From positions 264,218-328,217 of the forward strand of contig JAWZYV010013132.1 of assembly GCA_038373885.1 (NCBI GenBank): a DNA stretch of 64,000 nucleotides. Reading direction: 5' to 3'. A program made the position numbers and the translations under genes. The notes beneath the pieces are model-generated. The model had not been told where the DNA came from, did not search any database, and saw nothing but the letters and a program-made list of their open reading frames with translations. Shown in pieces: positions 53,050-63,372 of the stretch (positions within the stretch are counted from its first letter, which is position 1; each line of letters opens with the position of its first letter). This DNA is from Cheiracanthium punctorium. Its lineage: Eukaryota > Arthropoda > Arachnida > Araneae > Cheiracanthiidae.

Positions 53050-54600
53050 AAAACTTTGGAGCTCTTTGTGAAGATGGCGAAAGCTACGAATTTATGAAAG
53101 AGGGCAGATTGGAGCTCTTTCTTCAACAGGAATGTATAGCTGTACTATTGCAATAAGAATAGGAAGATCAAAGACTGTAGTCAACAATTTTTGAATTTTG
53201 AAAGACATTTATGTTAAGAAGAATACAGGGGGAAGACCTAAAGCTTCGTCTTCGAGGTATGAAAGGAGAATTTGCAGACTTGCATCTACTGGATAAATAT
53301 TGGATAGAAATAATTCTTTCTGATAAATAAAACGGTATTCGGATGCACCAAACGGATGGAAGTATAGTAGTTATAACGTACTCTCACGGGACCTAAAAAA
53401 GGAGTACGTTATAGCCGAAGTACGTTATAAGAAATACTGCCGGTAAGATTCAATGTTACACAAAAAAAGGGGGGCTCATAATTTCACTGTAATATATGTT
53501 TTAAACAGGTCTGATTTTTTAAAATTTAAATTAAATAAAAAGCAGAGAAAATTCTTTATCACTTACAGATTATTTATCTCCATAAAAATTGTAATTTTCT
53601 TTTGTTTTAAATGAGCAGATGCTAATTTAAAAATACCGTTTTGGATATCCATAATAGACTTCTGTAGGGTCTCTGCATCATCACTGTGGCATTCAAAAAA
53701 TCGTGATGCTGTTTTTGGAGCATTTAATGCGTCAGGTATACTTGGTATAGGCTCCTCTGTTTCTTCTTCACTATCACCAGGATCATTATAGATAGGGCTT
53801 TCAGAAGGCATTTACATTGATGAACGCCAAAGAAAAAACTTGGCCTTGTTCTTAGCACTGCCTAGCAGGGGAAAAAGATAAAAGATCGCTCCCTCCATTC
53901 ATTTACAATCCATCTCGCTAGAGAATCTGGAACTGACAACGAGGGTTTTTGAATGTACGGAAATTTACGACAAAAAGGAGATAAAATGGTAAAGAAAAGC
54001 AAAATTTTATACTTGGGTTTGGTATAAGAAGTATGTTATAGCCGAAATACGTACTTTTGTTAAGTACGTTTTAACCGAAGTTAAATAACGTTATAAGTAT
54101 AGGACTTCAATCCGGACCTAGCTTCTAGGTACGTTATAACCGATAGCATGTTATATCCCAGGTCCGTTATAACCGGTGCGCATTGTACTATAAGCATATT
54201 TTAAGAAAAAGGAATATTCTCTAAGCGCCAATTTGATGGAAGGTCTGTGATGACCTGGAGTTGCTTTGCTTACAATGGTGTGGGTTCAGTTGTGTTCGTT
54301 TCGGGTAAAATGGATTCACAAGCATATCAAAGTGTCCTAGCAAGTCATCTTTTAACAAATGCTGAATCTCTTGCAGGAGAAAATCGAAAATGTCAGCAAG
54401 TGCACCTATCCATTCGAGTAAAATTACAAAAAATGGGTTCCATGTCAACAATGTTGAAACTTTGAAATGACCAGCTAACTCTCCAGATCATAACCCAATA
54501 GAAAACTTATGGCGTGGATTAGAAGAGTTTGAGCAAATGGAAGATTTTACGTCATCAGTAGACCTGAAATCTGCTATCGAAGACGAATGGTATTAAACGA
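53050..54600 (+). pseudogene. Tc1 transposase pseudogene, copy 2
   Basis: The start region (ATGGCGAAAGC..., 53071) matches the N-terminus of copy 1 but meets a stop at once. After the Tigger insertion the frame resumes at 54247 with TWSCFAYNGVGSVVFVSGKM and MDSQAYQSVLA, then a shift, then WPANSPDHNPIENLWR (54472-54525, shifted frame with one stop), which holds the second catalytic Asp and the DHNPIENLW block of DD34E Tc1 enzymes. It is broken by stops, shifts and an 822-bp insertion. Confidence 0.75.
53367..54188 (-). mobile_element. pogo/Tigger-like element, 822 bp, nested in the Tc1
   Basis: Flanked by TA on both sides. Ends GTAGTTATAACGTACTC and, read inward from the right, GTACAATGCGCACCGGTTATAACGG. 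Multiple GTTATAACGTAC-type motifs lie at both ends. The minus-strand frame 53811-53563 resembles the C-terminal tail of Tigger-type (CENP-B-related) transposases: an acidic stretch (PGDSEEETEEPIP), then a helix with SRFFECHSDDAETLQ. The DDE domain is deleted. The matching site in Tc1 copy 1 is unoccupied (minus strand, near 39575). Confidence 0.7.
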
Positions 54601-54954
54601 CCCTGAACTTTGGCAAAAACTAGTTTTATCCATGAAAAAAAGAATATTTGAAGTAATTCCAACGAATGGCTCCTACACAAGTTTCTAAAAGTTTGTTTTT
54701 CTCTGTCTTATATGCTGTTTTCCATGCTGGCCTTAAAGTTTTTATTCAGGCTCAAATATTGATCTGTGTGTTCCATAATATTTTCTGATGATGAAATATT
54801 TACAAATGAATTTTACTATTTGTTTACTTGTATTTAAGGTAAATAATTATCAATCAAATGATATTTTAATCTTCAGTTTAAGGTTTTTCCATTTTCTAGA
54901 AATGTTTTCTAGCCTTAAAATTTTTAACTCAGGCTGTATATACTATAATTAGTA

Positions 54955-55130
54955 TTCTAATATTTAGAGCCACCTGTTTTACCATTTTAACATTTCGATC
55001 AACGAATTATTGAGTGTACTGCTCTCTTAAAATGAATACTTGAAAGTTTTCATCCACTTTAATGCAATGTTATTTTATCAGAATATCAGTCTATATTAAT
55101 ACAGTGAGGTTTATTTAAATTAAAATCACA
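54955..55130 (+). other. Distal receptor-flank duplicate
   Basis: Matches 34525-34700 downstream of GR2 (TTTTAACATTTCGATCAACGAATTA, ATGAATACT.GAAAG.TTT, CAGAATATCAGTCTATAT). It marks the far end of the collinear 3' flank of GR3 after the Tc1 block. Confidence 0.65.
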
Positions 55131-55271
55131 AATAAAATGGCACAATTTAATAATTGAAATTTTAAATGTACAATGCATTATCTCTCAAAATTCAATAGAA
55201 ATAATAAACATAACATATTCTAATTTATCAAATAATAATAGGTATCCGCCAAGGTGGCCAACTTCGCCGCA

Positions 55272-57284
55272 TACCTTACTGTTCTTTATACTAAGTGCAG
55301 TGTTGGCCAAATTATTGGACTCTTTTTAACAAAAATCATTTTTCTTCCTTTTAACACATTTTGTCATTAAATTTATTTAGGTTAGAGTTGCTACACATTT
55401 TCGGTGTCATCATAAAAACCGATGTTGACACAGCAAATGGCTAAAATGTGCTTTAGCCCGATGCATCGTGGCATTTTTCAGATGGGCGATGAATGCTCCA
55501 AATACCATAAATTCAATATTTCAAAGCTGCGAAAAAGTCCGAAAGATCTTGCATTTTTGTATATCCATTATTAGCACTACGGTGCTATTTCGTTCAAGCC
55601 AAGATTTTAGTCTACACGACTTTGTAGACATGATTTGTAGACAGGTTTTGTAGACATGAACTGTCACGGTGAGGATCTTTTAAAGTGTCTTTTCCAGATA
55701 AAGCAGTGTGGGGGGGGGGGAGAGAATGAATGTTGAAATCGTACAAGGTTATAGATTTAAATCTATAATAATAAAAATGAATGTTTGTAAATCTGTCTGT
55801 CAATATTTGTGCGGTCTCCAGACAAACCTACTGCACGCAGAACTCTGAAAATTTGAATATATAAGCCCATGAGTCCGATAATGTGCACCTGAGAATCAGA
55901 ATTTTAAAATTTTAATTACTTTTTTTAATTATTAATTAAAAACCGTTTTCAGGATGCCATGCTCGGAGAGTTTCGCCAGCATGATACTGTGAAACAAAAT
56001 CGCATGCATTGGAAAACATGAAATGCACGGAAATTTAGTCAGTTTTGCGCCAATCTATATCAATAAAAATGAATGTCTGAAAATCTGCATGCGTGCGATG
56101 TCCAGAAAAAAACTACTGGACGCAGAACTCTGAAAATTCGAAGATATGAGCCCATTCCTTCGGTAATGTACACCTGAGGCTCAGAATTTTAGAAATTTTA
56201 ATTACTTTTTAAATTATTAATTAAAAACCGATTTAGATGGTCGTGTTTTGGCGAACTTTGGCCTCATGAAAAGATTTATGCTTGAAGTGAGTGGTAAGCG
56301 CAAAAGTAAAAAACCGTTTTTTACGTTGCCATGCTTGGCGAGTTTCGCACGAATGGTACTATAAAACAAATCGTTTGCATTTGAGAAGCATGAAATAGCA
56401 CGAAATTTCATCAGGTTTTACGCCAAATCTATCTATCTATATAATAATAAAAGTGAATGTTTGTAAATCTGTCTGTGTGCGGTCTCCAGACAAATCTACT
56501 GCACACAGAACCCTGAAAATTTGAATATATAAGCCCATGAATGCCGATAATGTGCACCTGAGAATCAGAATTTTAAAATTTTAATTACTTTTTTTAATTA
56601 TTAATTAAAAACCGTTCTAAAACGGAAATTTTCTTACCCTGTGTTACGAATTTCGGGAGCAACCCGCTGTTCTGGGGTTTAAAACAGTTTAAAATTCGTA
56701 TTCTACTCGTTAAATAGTTAAATTTTGCTTTTTGTTGCATCAATATGGAATGTTCTGGAAATCTCGGGTTCTATGGGTCGTAGGTCTTCGAAAACCTAAT
56801 TTTTGGGGACATATTTTTGGCCCCAATTTTGGCGATATTTCGCCAAAACTCGCCAAGTTCGACGATTTTTCTGTCATTTGGCGCGTTTTTCCTAATGGGA
56901 CCTTTTCATGAAATATTTTTTATGGTACTTTTTATGGTATTTAATACGTTTAATGACCTAACATTTCCTAATTTTAAGACATTTAAATAAAAAATTGTGG
57001 ATTTTACAAGATAATTTGCTTAATTAGATGAAATATTTAATAACTCCAACAATTTTAATGCAAATTACACGATATTTCTGGGGGAAATATGTGACGGCCA
57101 CGGCAGTGAGTTGTCTTTAGTGGTGCGTTTGTAAGTACGTACCTGAAACTCTGGAACCATTATCTGCACATTCTGTTATACAATTGCGGCCTAGAGTACT
57201 AACCTGGAGTTGCAGTTTACATGTCAGATTTTGTAAATCGCATAATTTAAGGGGTTCACGGGCAACGCCGTGCGAGACTGCTAG
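55272..57284 (+). mobile_element. Helitron-ended 2-kb segment, copy 2
   Basis: Near-identical to 5179-7160, with the same three tandem leaders (from 55762) and the same 3' hairpin and CTAG (57281-57284), followed by T. Flanked by two versions of a roughly 60-bp phrase (TTTTAAATGTACAATGCATTATC, 55159 and 57285). Confidence 0.65.
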
Positions 57285-57345
57285 TTTTAAATGTACAATG
57301 CATTATCGTTCAAAATTCAACAGCAATAATGAACACAACAAAAAT

Positions 57346-58656
57346 ATTTATTAAAATTTATATAGCAAATATATGAATTCTGTATAGAAACAAACGCAAT
57401 ATTCTATTAAAATTAAATAAGTTTCCTCAGACTTTAATAACATGATACGCTTATTAAAATGTAATCATAGTTCTTTTACAAATGCACGAAACTGGAAATA
57501 ATCTAGATGCAAATAAATTACAAATGAAATAACTTTCAAAGTTTGTCCCAGAACTATACAGGTATCATGCATAATTTAACAGCCGTATTATACATGGGAA
57601 TAGAAATTTCCAAATTAAGGTAGGTTATGAGAGCTTTGTCAGAAAAAATTAATTTTTTTCTAGCATTTCGTAATGCGAAGCTTTGATTATGTTTCATCAG
57701 ACAACGTTTATTAAATTGAAAGGAAAATCTGTACATTGAATGTACAAATTTGCAGATATTGATTAAGCTGAGTAAAAACACAAACGTGCTCAGAATGAGC
57801 AAATATATCTGTTCTTAAACATATTAAGCACGACACATTACGGATTGTGAATTTTCTCAATTTTCACTTTCTGGCTTTACTATTGAAAAATGAACGAACA
57901 GTCATCATCGCATTCCAAGGATATTTTCAAAATCTACATAAAGTATAATTTATTTTGATACTGAAACGAGAACAAATCTATATGTACAGTACATGTACAG
58001 TACAGTAACTAAAATTCATGTACGGTAAGTTACAATTAATGTGCAAATCAAATTGTTTTAAATGAATTATATGTATTAAATTTAGACTACATTTCGCAAT
58101 TTACGTGATGATTTTTATTTTTAGTATATGAACATGGATTGAGCCTATGTATGAAATCTATAGCGATTTCCTTTCTGAATTTGCAAAAGAAAGGAAGAAG
58201 AAAGAAATTTACGTGAACAAATAGTTTTAGTTTTAGAAAGAAAAATCGGATAAACTAAATTTATCCACGCCTAATTTCATAATATGAATCAGTTTAAGAA
58301 AAATTTCGAGTGAAGGTTTTTTTAAAGAAATAATTAGTAGAGTAAAATATACTTTTCGACTCTTCGAAGCACAGTTGAACTAGTTTAAAATTTAAATTAA
58401 AGCAACAATTCTAGTTCCGTGAACTAAAAATCTTCTGAAAGTGATATTTTTAAGATTCATTGTTCAGGTACTTACAAAGATCAGTTTCTGTCAATTTAAA
58501 ATAGTTGATATTTACTTCTGTCAATAGAGCTGTGAATATATCGATTCAGGTTATCGAATGGCAATTAATGCAATGATTTAAATGTTTAGCATATATGTGA
58601 CGAATATCATTCTTCACTGTGTGATTTCTAACAATATGCGCTGATAATTTTTAAAC
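57346..58656 (+). other. 5' flank of GR4
   Basis: ACGTGATGATTTTTATTTTTAGTAT at 58104-58128 matches the upstream block of GR2 and GR1 at the same distance (about 550 bp) from the start codon. The rest is more diverged than between GR2 and GR3, in keeping with GR4 being the most distant protein. No gene seen. Confidence 0.5.
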
Positions 58657-59847
58657 ATGGAAATGCTTCAACGTCGCCAGGAAAAGATGTTTTCAGTAAG
58701 AAATTCAAAAGTCAATCCTCATTTTAGAAAAAAGTATCATGAGAAGACAGCCGAAAATTGCGCAAATGATACTTTTTCGGTGATAGACAAGTACATGTGG
58801 ACACGTGGAATTGGATTTGAAAAAGGCATTAATTTTTCTAGAAAGCATATAATCACAACTGCACTTTCCATTATTTTAGCAACAATACTTGAAGCAAATG
58901 CTGTTTATTTTTTAAGTGTCTATTTAAGGGATTTAACCGAGGGAGACATCATTGCCAGTAAAGTTGTCCTGGTTGATACGTTAACGTTAATCATTTCGTT
59001 CTTGAACAGAATGTTTCTGTATGGTAAAAGAAAACCTCTCCTCACTATTTCCCGTAAACTGGCTAAAATATATGCTAAAGTATGCACAGATAAAGCACCA
59101 CTGAAGAGGTTTAGGTGGAAAAAGATATTTATAGTGATTATTGGTGAAGTGTTTTATTATATTGCTGTTGTATATGAGGCATACACCATTGCTCCTAATT
59201 TTTTCTCCAATGAGACGAATTACTTTGGTTACATACCCCCACCTTGCTCATTTTTTTTAGTGTACATTTCTTACATACTTATATATGTTGGGTTTATAGA
59301 AAGGGTTGTCTCTTTTTACTTTTGTTCTGTTTGCTTTGTGCTCACAGAATCTCTGCGAGCAATAAAGGAGAAGCTCCAGTGCAATAATTCTGAAGATATA
59401 AGACACCTCTCTGAAGTCTTTATGGAAATACGCATCATTATTTTAAAGATTAATCGCCTGATTCACTCAAACTTACTATTAACTATCACAGAATCACTGT
59501 TAAGATCTTTTCTGAACTTGTACTGCGTAATATACACAGATGAGAATTTGCCAGTCATAATGTACATTTATAGTATATCCACAATGTTTCTTCAGTTTGT
59601 TTGCATATGCTTGTTTAATTCATCTCTTCTGAATCTTGCTTCTGATATTAAAATCACAGTACAAGAACTCACTCTCAAAAAACCAACTACGGCACGTTTA
59701 GTCACCTCGTTGAAAGAGGATATTGAAGGATTCAAAGTGCTTGATTTTATTGTCCTAAGTAAAAGTCTAATATTGACAGTAATCGGAAATCTACTTACTT
59801 ATGGCATACTTATTATCACATTCAATGCTAGTTCTGGCAGTAAATAG
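58657..59847 (+). CDS. GR4, gustatory-receptor-like 7TM chemoreceptor, divergent
   Basis: Uninterrupted 396-codon frame, the most diverged member. It keeps the basic N-terminus (MEMLQRRQEK), a MWTRGIGFEKG block in place of MWAHGIGFE, YAKVCTDK, a YIPPPCSFF stretch before TM4, CSVCFVLTESLRAIKEKLQ after TM4 and KEDIEGFKVLD before TM7. TM7 ends TYGILIITF, again the TY-h5-xF form of the GR signature. The TM1-TM2 loop (VYLRDLTEGD) and TM3-TM4 loop are distinct from the other three, so ligand or partner specificity may differ. Intact with no stop or shift. The 5' flank shares the conserved block at -550; the 3' flank is only weakly like the others. Ligand unknown. Confidence 0.85.
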   Translation: MEMLQRRQEKMFSVRNSKVNPHFRKKYHEKTAENCANDTFSVIDKYMWTRGIGFEKGINFSRKHIITTALSIILATILEANAVYFLSVYLRDLTEGDIIASKVVLVDTLTLIISFLNRMFLYGKRKPLLTISRKLAKIYAKVCTDKAPLKRFRWKKIFIVIIGEVFYYIAVVYEAYTIAPNFFSNETNYFGYIPPPCSFFLVYISYILIYVGFIERVVSFYFCSVCFVLTESLRAIKEKLQCNNSEDIRHLSEVFMEIRIIILKINRLIHSNLLLTITESLLRSFLNLYCVIYTDENLPVIMYIYSISTMFLQFVCICLFNSSLLNLASDIKITVQELTLKKPTTARLVTSLKEDIEGFKVLDFIVLSKSLILTVIGNLLTYGILIITFNASSGSK

Positions 59848-59912
59848 TCATTACATTTTGCAAGACTGACAACTATCACAAATGAACATTTTTTTTAATG
59901 TTAGCCATTCTG

Positions 59913-59918
59913 AATAAA
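59913..59918 (+). terminator. Candidate GR4 poly(A) signal
   Basis: AATAAA 66 bp after the GR4 stop codon, in a suitable position. Not tested. Confidence 0.4.
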
Positions 59919-60539
59919 GGCAACTGGAACACAGTGTGTGGTTGAAAGTTGAGCCAGCACATTTAAATGCATATTTCAAGCACGGTGTTAAATATGGGAG
60001 AGGAACGACAAAACTTATTTGTCCTAACAAAATGTACAGTAAAGAAAAATTTTACCTTTAGCCTTCCCGCGGCAAGTGGATAAATGTTCTAGTTACATAT
60101 TTATAACAGTTTTGCTGTACATCACAAAATTCCGAAGCATTAGTCAGTTTTCTATGTCTATTAACCAGATAATAATGAAATCTGCACGAAATGATAATAG
60201 ATGCAAAGTGTCATGCACACGTCTCCCTCATGTGACTGATAGTTTAAAGAAAATTCATCGATGTTCCAACAAATTGATATCAGTAGTTTAACTGTTACTC
60301 CAGGCATCTTAAAAAAACTAAAAAAATTGATATAAGTTCTTGCGCCGGAAATGGTTAGGGCTTTTCCGCTTGAAAATAATGCAATTTTTGCGCAGCTTTA
60401 AAAAAAAAAATCTCATGTGTCCAACACATGACTTCCTTGCACGTCCATTAGATCAAAAATATTTTCGACGCACTTCCTCTAAACTTATTTGTTTGAAAGA
60501 GATAAAATATCAATAATAGTAAGGTTTAGCGATTTCTAG
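59919..60539. other. Non-coding, nothing recognised
   Basis: Only short open frames with no family resemblance. Confidence 0.3.
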
Positions 60540-61142
60540 ACAAATATTTCGATATCGCCAAGCTGAGTTCAATTTGAAATATTTCCTTCTGACACTTTAT
60601 TTGGCGATATTTCACCAAAAGCCGACAAACTTGAGATAGTCTGCGAGATTTTGGGGATAGCCAAAGTAGTCATTGACCACAGACTTTCAATGAATTGAAT
60701 GCATCCATACGCCTCAATGTATTTAAAGTCATTTGGCTCACCCTGTAAATAAATTCTCAGTCGATTGCTGTCAAAAAAGATATGGAAAACAGTTAGATAT
60801 TACAATAGTTCTAAATACAAAAGTTCAAAAATCTACGGGTTAAAGTTTTAGTGTTATACAAAATACGAAATAATTTTTGGCGCCAAATTTGGCCATATTT
60901 CGGCGAAACTCGTCAATGTCGACGACATTTGGCGAGATTTTAAGCATGAACCAAACAATGACAAATTATCGCCAAATTTGGCGATATTTCGCCAAAACTC
61001 GCCAAGAACGATGACAAATGGCGATACTTTGGGCATGGACCAAATGACTGACTATCGCCAAATTTGGCGATATTTCGCCAAAACTCGCCAAGGTCGAGGA
61101 CAGACGGCGCGATTTTGGGCATGTACCAAACAATGACTGTCT
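60540..61142 (+). repeat. TTTGGCGATATTTCGCC palindrome repeats, about 87-bp tandem unit
   Basis: Three tandem units at about 60872-60967, 60968-61053 and 61054-61142 with CGCCAAATTTGGCGATATTT followed by CGCCAAAACTCGCCAAG and a GGGCATG.ACCAAA phrase. A looser version is at 60545-60625. The same palindromic phrase is found in the Helitron segments (6718 and 56829) and shortened in family D (9845, 13236). Confidence 0.75.
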
Positions 61143-61229
61143 ACAGTTGTATTATAATGAAGATGTCCATAGACATTAAGGTAGTGAAATTCTTTTCGGT
61201 GGTCCTGTAAATAAACTCTCCAGAAGATT

Positions 61230-62380
61230 GGAACCAAAAATCGACATGCACAACTAGATGTTACAACATTCTTATATATGAAATTTCATAATAGTTTTTG
61301 AGATTTGAGAGATAAATATGCACACACGTACACCAAAACTCGCCAAGCTTGGCGACTTTTGGCATAGTTCTTGAGGGAGGCACGTGACCGTAGTCGGACC
61401 ATTACCTAACTTATGTAGTAGGACGGTATTGTGCTTGAAATGGATGAAAGCCCCTAAAATTGCCATTGACCGTAATGTATTGGAAATCTTTTGAGTGTTC
61501 CTGTAGCAGAACTACAAATGATAAAGACACTTTTTTTAATGGAGAAATTCATTTTCTAACTCTTTACAGCATACATCACTTCTGAGTCGTTTGAAATAGC
61601 CCAATACCTCTAAAAAACGCTTTGATGAATTTCGGCCCATAGAGCGTAATGTATTTCGAATCTTTTGGGCGGTTCTGTAGATAAACTATCCAGTCGAATG
61701 GAATCGAAAGGGGAGGTGCACACCTAGATCATAGAACAATCCTAAATATAAAGTTTCAACATTCTACGCCTAATAGTTTTTGAGATATGCGAGTTTAATA
61801 AGTTTCGGCCCATTGAGCGTAATGTATTTCGAATGTTTTGGGCAGTCCTGTAGATAAACTATCCAGTCGAATGGAACCAAAAAAAGAGGTGCACAACTAG
61901 ATGTTACAACTATCCAAAATATGAAGTTTCGACATTCTACGCTTAATAGCTTTTGAGTTAGGCGAGTTTAATGAATTTCGGCCCATAGAGCGTAATGTAT
62001 TTCGAATCTTTTGGGCGGTCCTGTAGATAAACTATCCATTCGATATCCACCAAAAGGGGAGGTGCACAACTAGATCATAGAACAATCCTAAATATCAAAT
62101 CTCAACATTCTACGACCAATAGTTTTTGAGATATGCGAGTTACATACATACGTACGTACGTACAGACGGCATGGAAAAACTGGCCACAGCAGACTCGCCG
62201 CTGGTCAAAATGAGTTGCAGACGCGTTAATATGATCGTGCATGCTAGCCTACGATAGGATGCATCGAAAAAAAATTTTAAATTAAATTTAGAGGTAGTCA
62301 AAATCGGTTTTTTTGTCGAAATTTGGCCCCCAAAATTTTTCGGGATCACATTACTTCCTTATACTACGTACAAGGAAGTA
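61230..62380 (+). repeat. Dispersed repeat family E, copy 2
   Basis: Matches 1480-2345, with an expanded tandem middle. The last 240 bp (GAGATATGCGAGTTACATAC, (ACGT)n, GGCATGGAAAAACTGGCC, terminal ACTTCC...GGAAGT hairpin) is the best conserved part. Confidence 0.6.
61627..62150 (+). repeat. Three tandem units of about 175 bp
   Basis: Units begin CGGCCCAT.GAGCGTAATG at about 61632, 61806 and 61978. Each has TCGAAT.TTTTGGGC, TAGATAAACTATCCA.TCGA, GGAGGTGCACA.CTAGAT and CATTCTACG phrases. Confidence 0.8.
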
Positions 62381-62389
62381 AAAAGGAGA

Positions 62390-62837
62390 AAGAAAAAAAA
62401 CACCGGGCACCAACTGCCCATTAACCTGCAATTCAAATCAAAGGAGAATCAAATGAATCCCAACCGCCAGCGTGCCCGGCCGTTAGCATCACTAGTCCTA
62501 CTGAACCCCCCCAGCCACCAACTGCTGGACTAGGTCATTTGCTGACTGGACAGCCGCGGAAGATTCGTACTTACCCTCGGGTTCAGTACAGAACCCGGTA
62601 CCTCCCCGGCATGGGACGCTGCGGTGTGCCGTTGAGAAGGACAACCGCAGGCCCAGTCTTCTATATGTAACTGATCTACATAAAGTTTGTTATTGTTGGA
62701 GACGGAGATTCTCAACAATGTAATTGTGGGTATGCACTAACGTGGATAGGACAGGCGAGACAGCTAACAATACGGACTACAATGGTTCCAGTCTCACCCT
62801 TTTTTGTTTCTTTTTTTTTACGATGTGTTAACCCTTT
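62390..62837. other. GC-rich block of unknown origin
   Basis: Markedly richer in G and C than its surroundings (CCGGGCACC, CGTGCCCGGCCGTTAG, GACGCTGCGGTGTGCCG). It directly precedes an RNase H fragment, so it may be part of the same LINE insertion, but no coding motif was recognised. Confidence 0.35.
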
Positions 62838-63243
62838 TGAGGTTTAAAATTTATACTGATGGCTCTAAAATGAAAGAAGGTTGCGGAGCGGCATACTGTG
62901 TTTTTCAAGATGATATTCTGATAAAAAGTAATCAATTTCTAAAGCACATTTTTGAATATTAGTTGTATTTATTTATGTTTAAATTTTTCAAAATTACTTT
63001 TAAAGTTTATCATTCTCAAGCTTATTGTTTACTTTTAGATATTTATTTACTTTTTCTTAACTTTCAAAATTGTAAAAAAAAAGAACGTGTTAAATATATG
63101 TATCTATGGTCAAATGTTACTAAGAGCAATATTGTGAGCAATTGTAAAAGATTGTAAACTAACTGCTTTTATATTGTATGACACTGATGTATTTTACCAA
63201 TTGTAATCCAAAAATTGTGCTGTAAAAAAAGAAAATAAAAATG
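62838..63243 (+). pseudogene. LINE RNase H fragment with 3' tail
   Basis: Plus-strand frame reading RFKIYTDGSKMKEGCGAAYC, then FQDDILIKSNQ, before a stop near 62958. The YTDGSK..GCGAA block is the first catalytic motif of LINE RNase H. The rest of the domain is missing; an AT-rich stretch and an A-rich tail (about 63222-63240) follow. It is different in sequence from the RNase H at 46601-47419, so it comes from another LINE family. Confidence 0.7.
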
Positions 63244-63372
63244 AGGGAAACCGCTGCTTGCTGGACCTGAGCCTAGAGCTAGGGTTCAGCAGGACAGTAG
63301 GACACTTCAGGAACTAAAACAGGCTTTAAACCAAATAGGTAGGCCGTTCCTGAAGGTAGTATCCTATAGTAT

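Larger units (their letters stand above)
50772..54936 (+). mobile_element. Tc1-type transposon, copy 2, split by two nested insertions
   Basis: Left end CAGTCTGAGTAAAGACTTAAAGGCC; right end, read inward, CAGCCTGAGTTAAAAATTTTAAGG, with TA after it (54937-54938). It is the same family as 38811-40398 but on the plus strand. Removing the Helitron (50926-52885) and the Tigger-like element (53367-54188) leaves about 1.38 kb, close to copy 1 less a 200-bp deletion in the transposase. Copy 1 provides the unoccupied sites for both insertions. Confidence 0.85.

Noticed and set aside
60854..61237. Three similar minus-strand frames of 60-61 codons
   Set aside because: Their similarity only reflects the 87-bp tandem DNA repeat.
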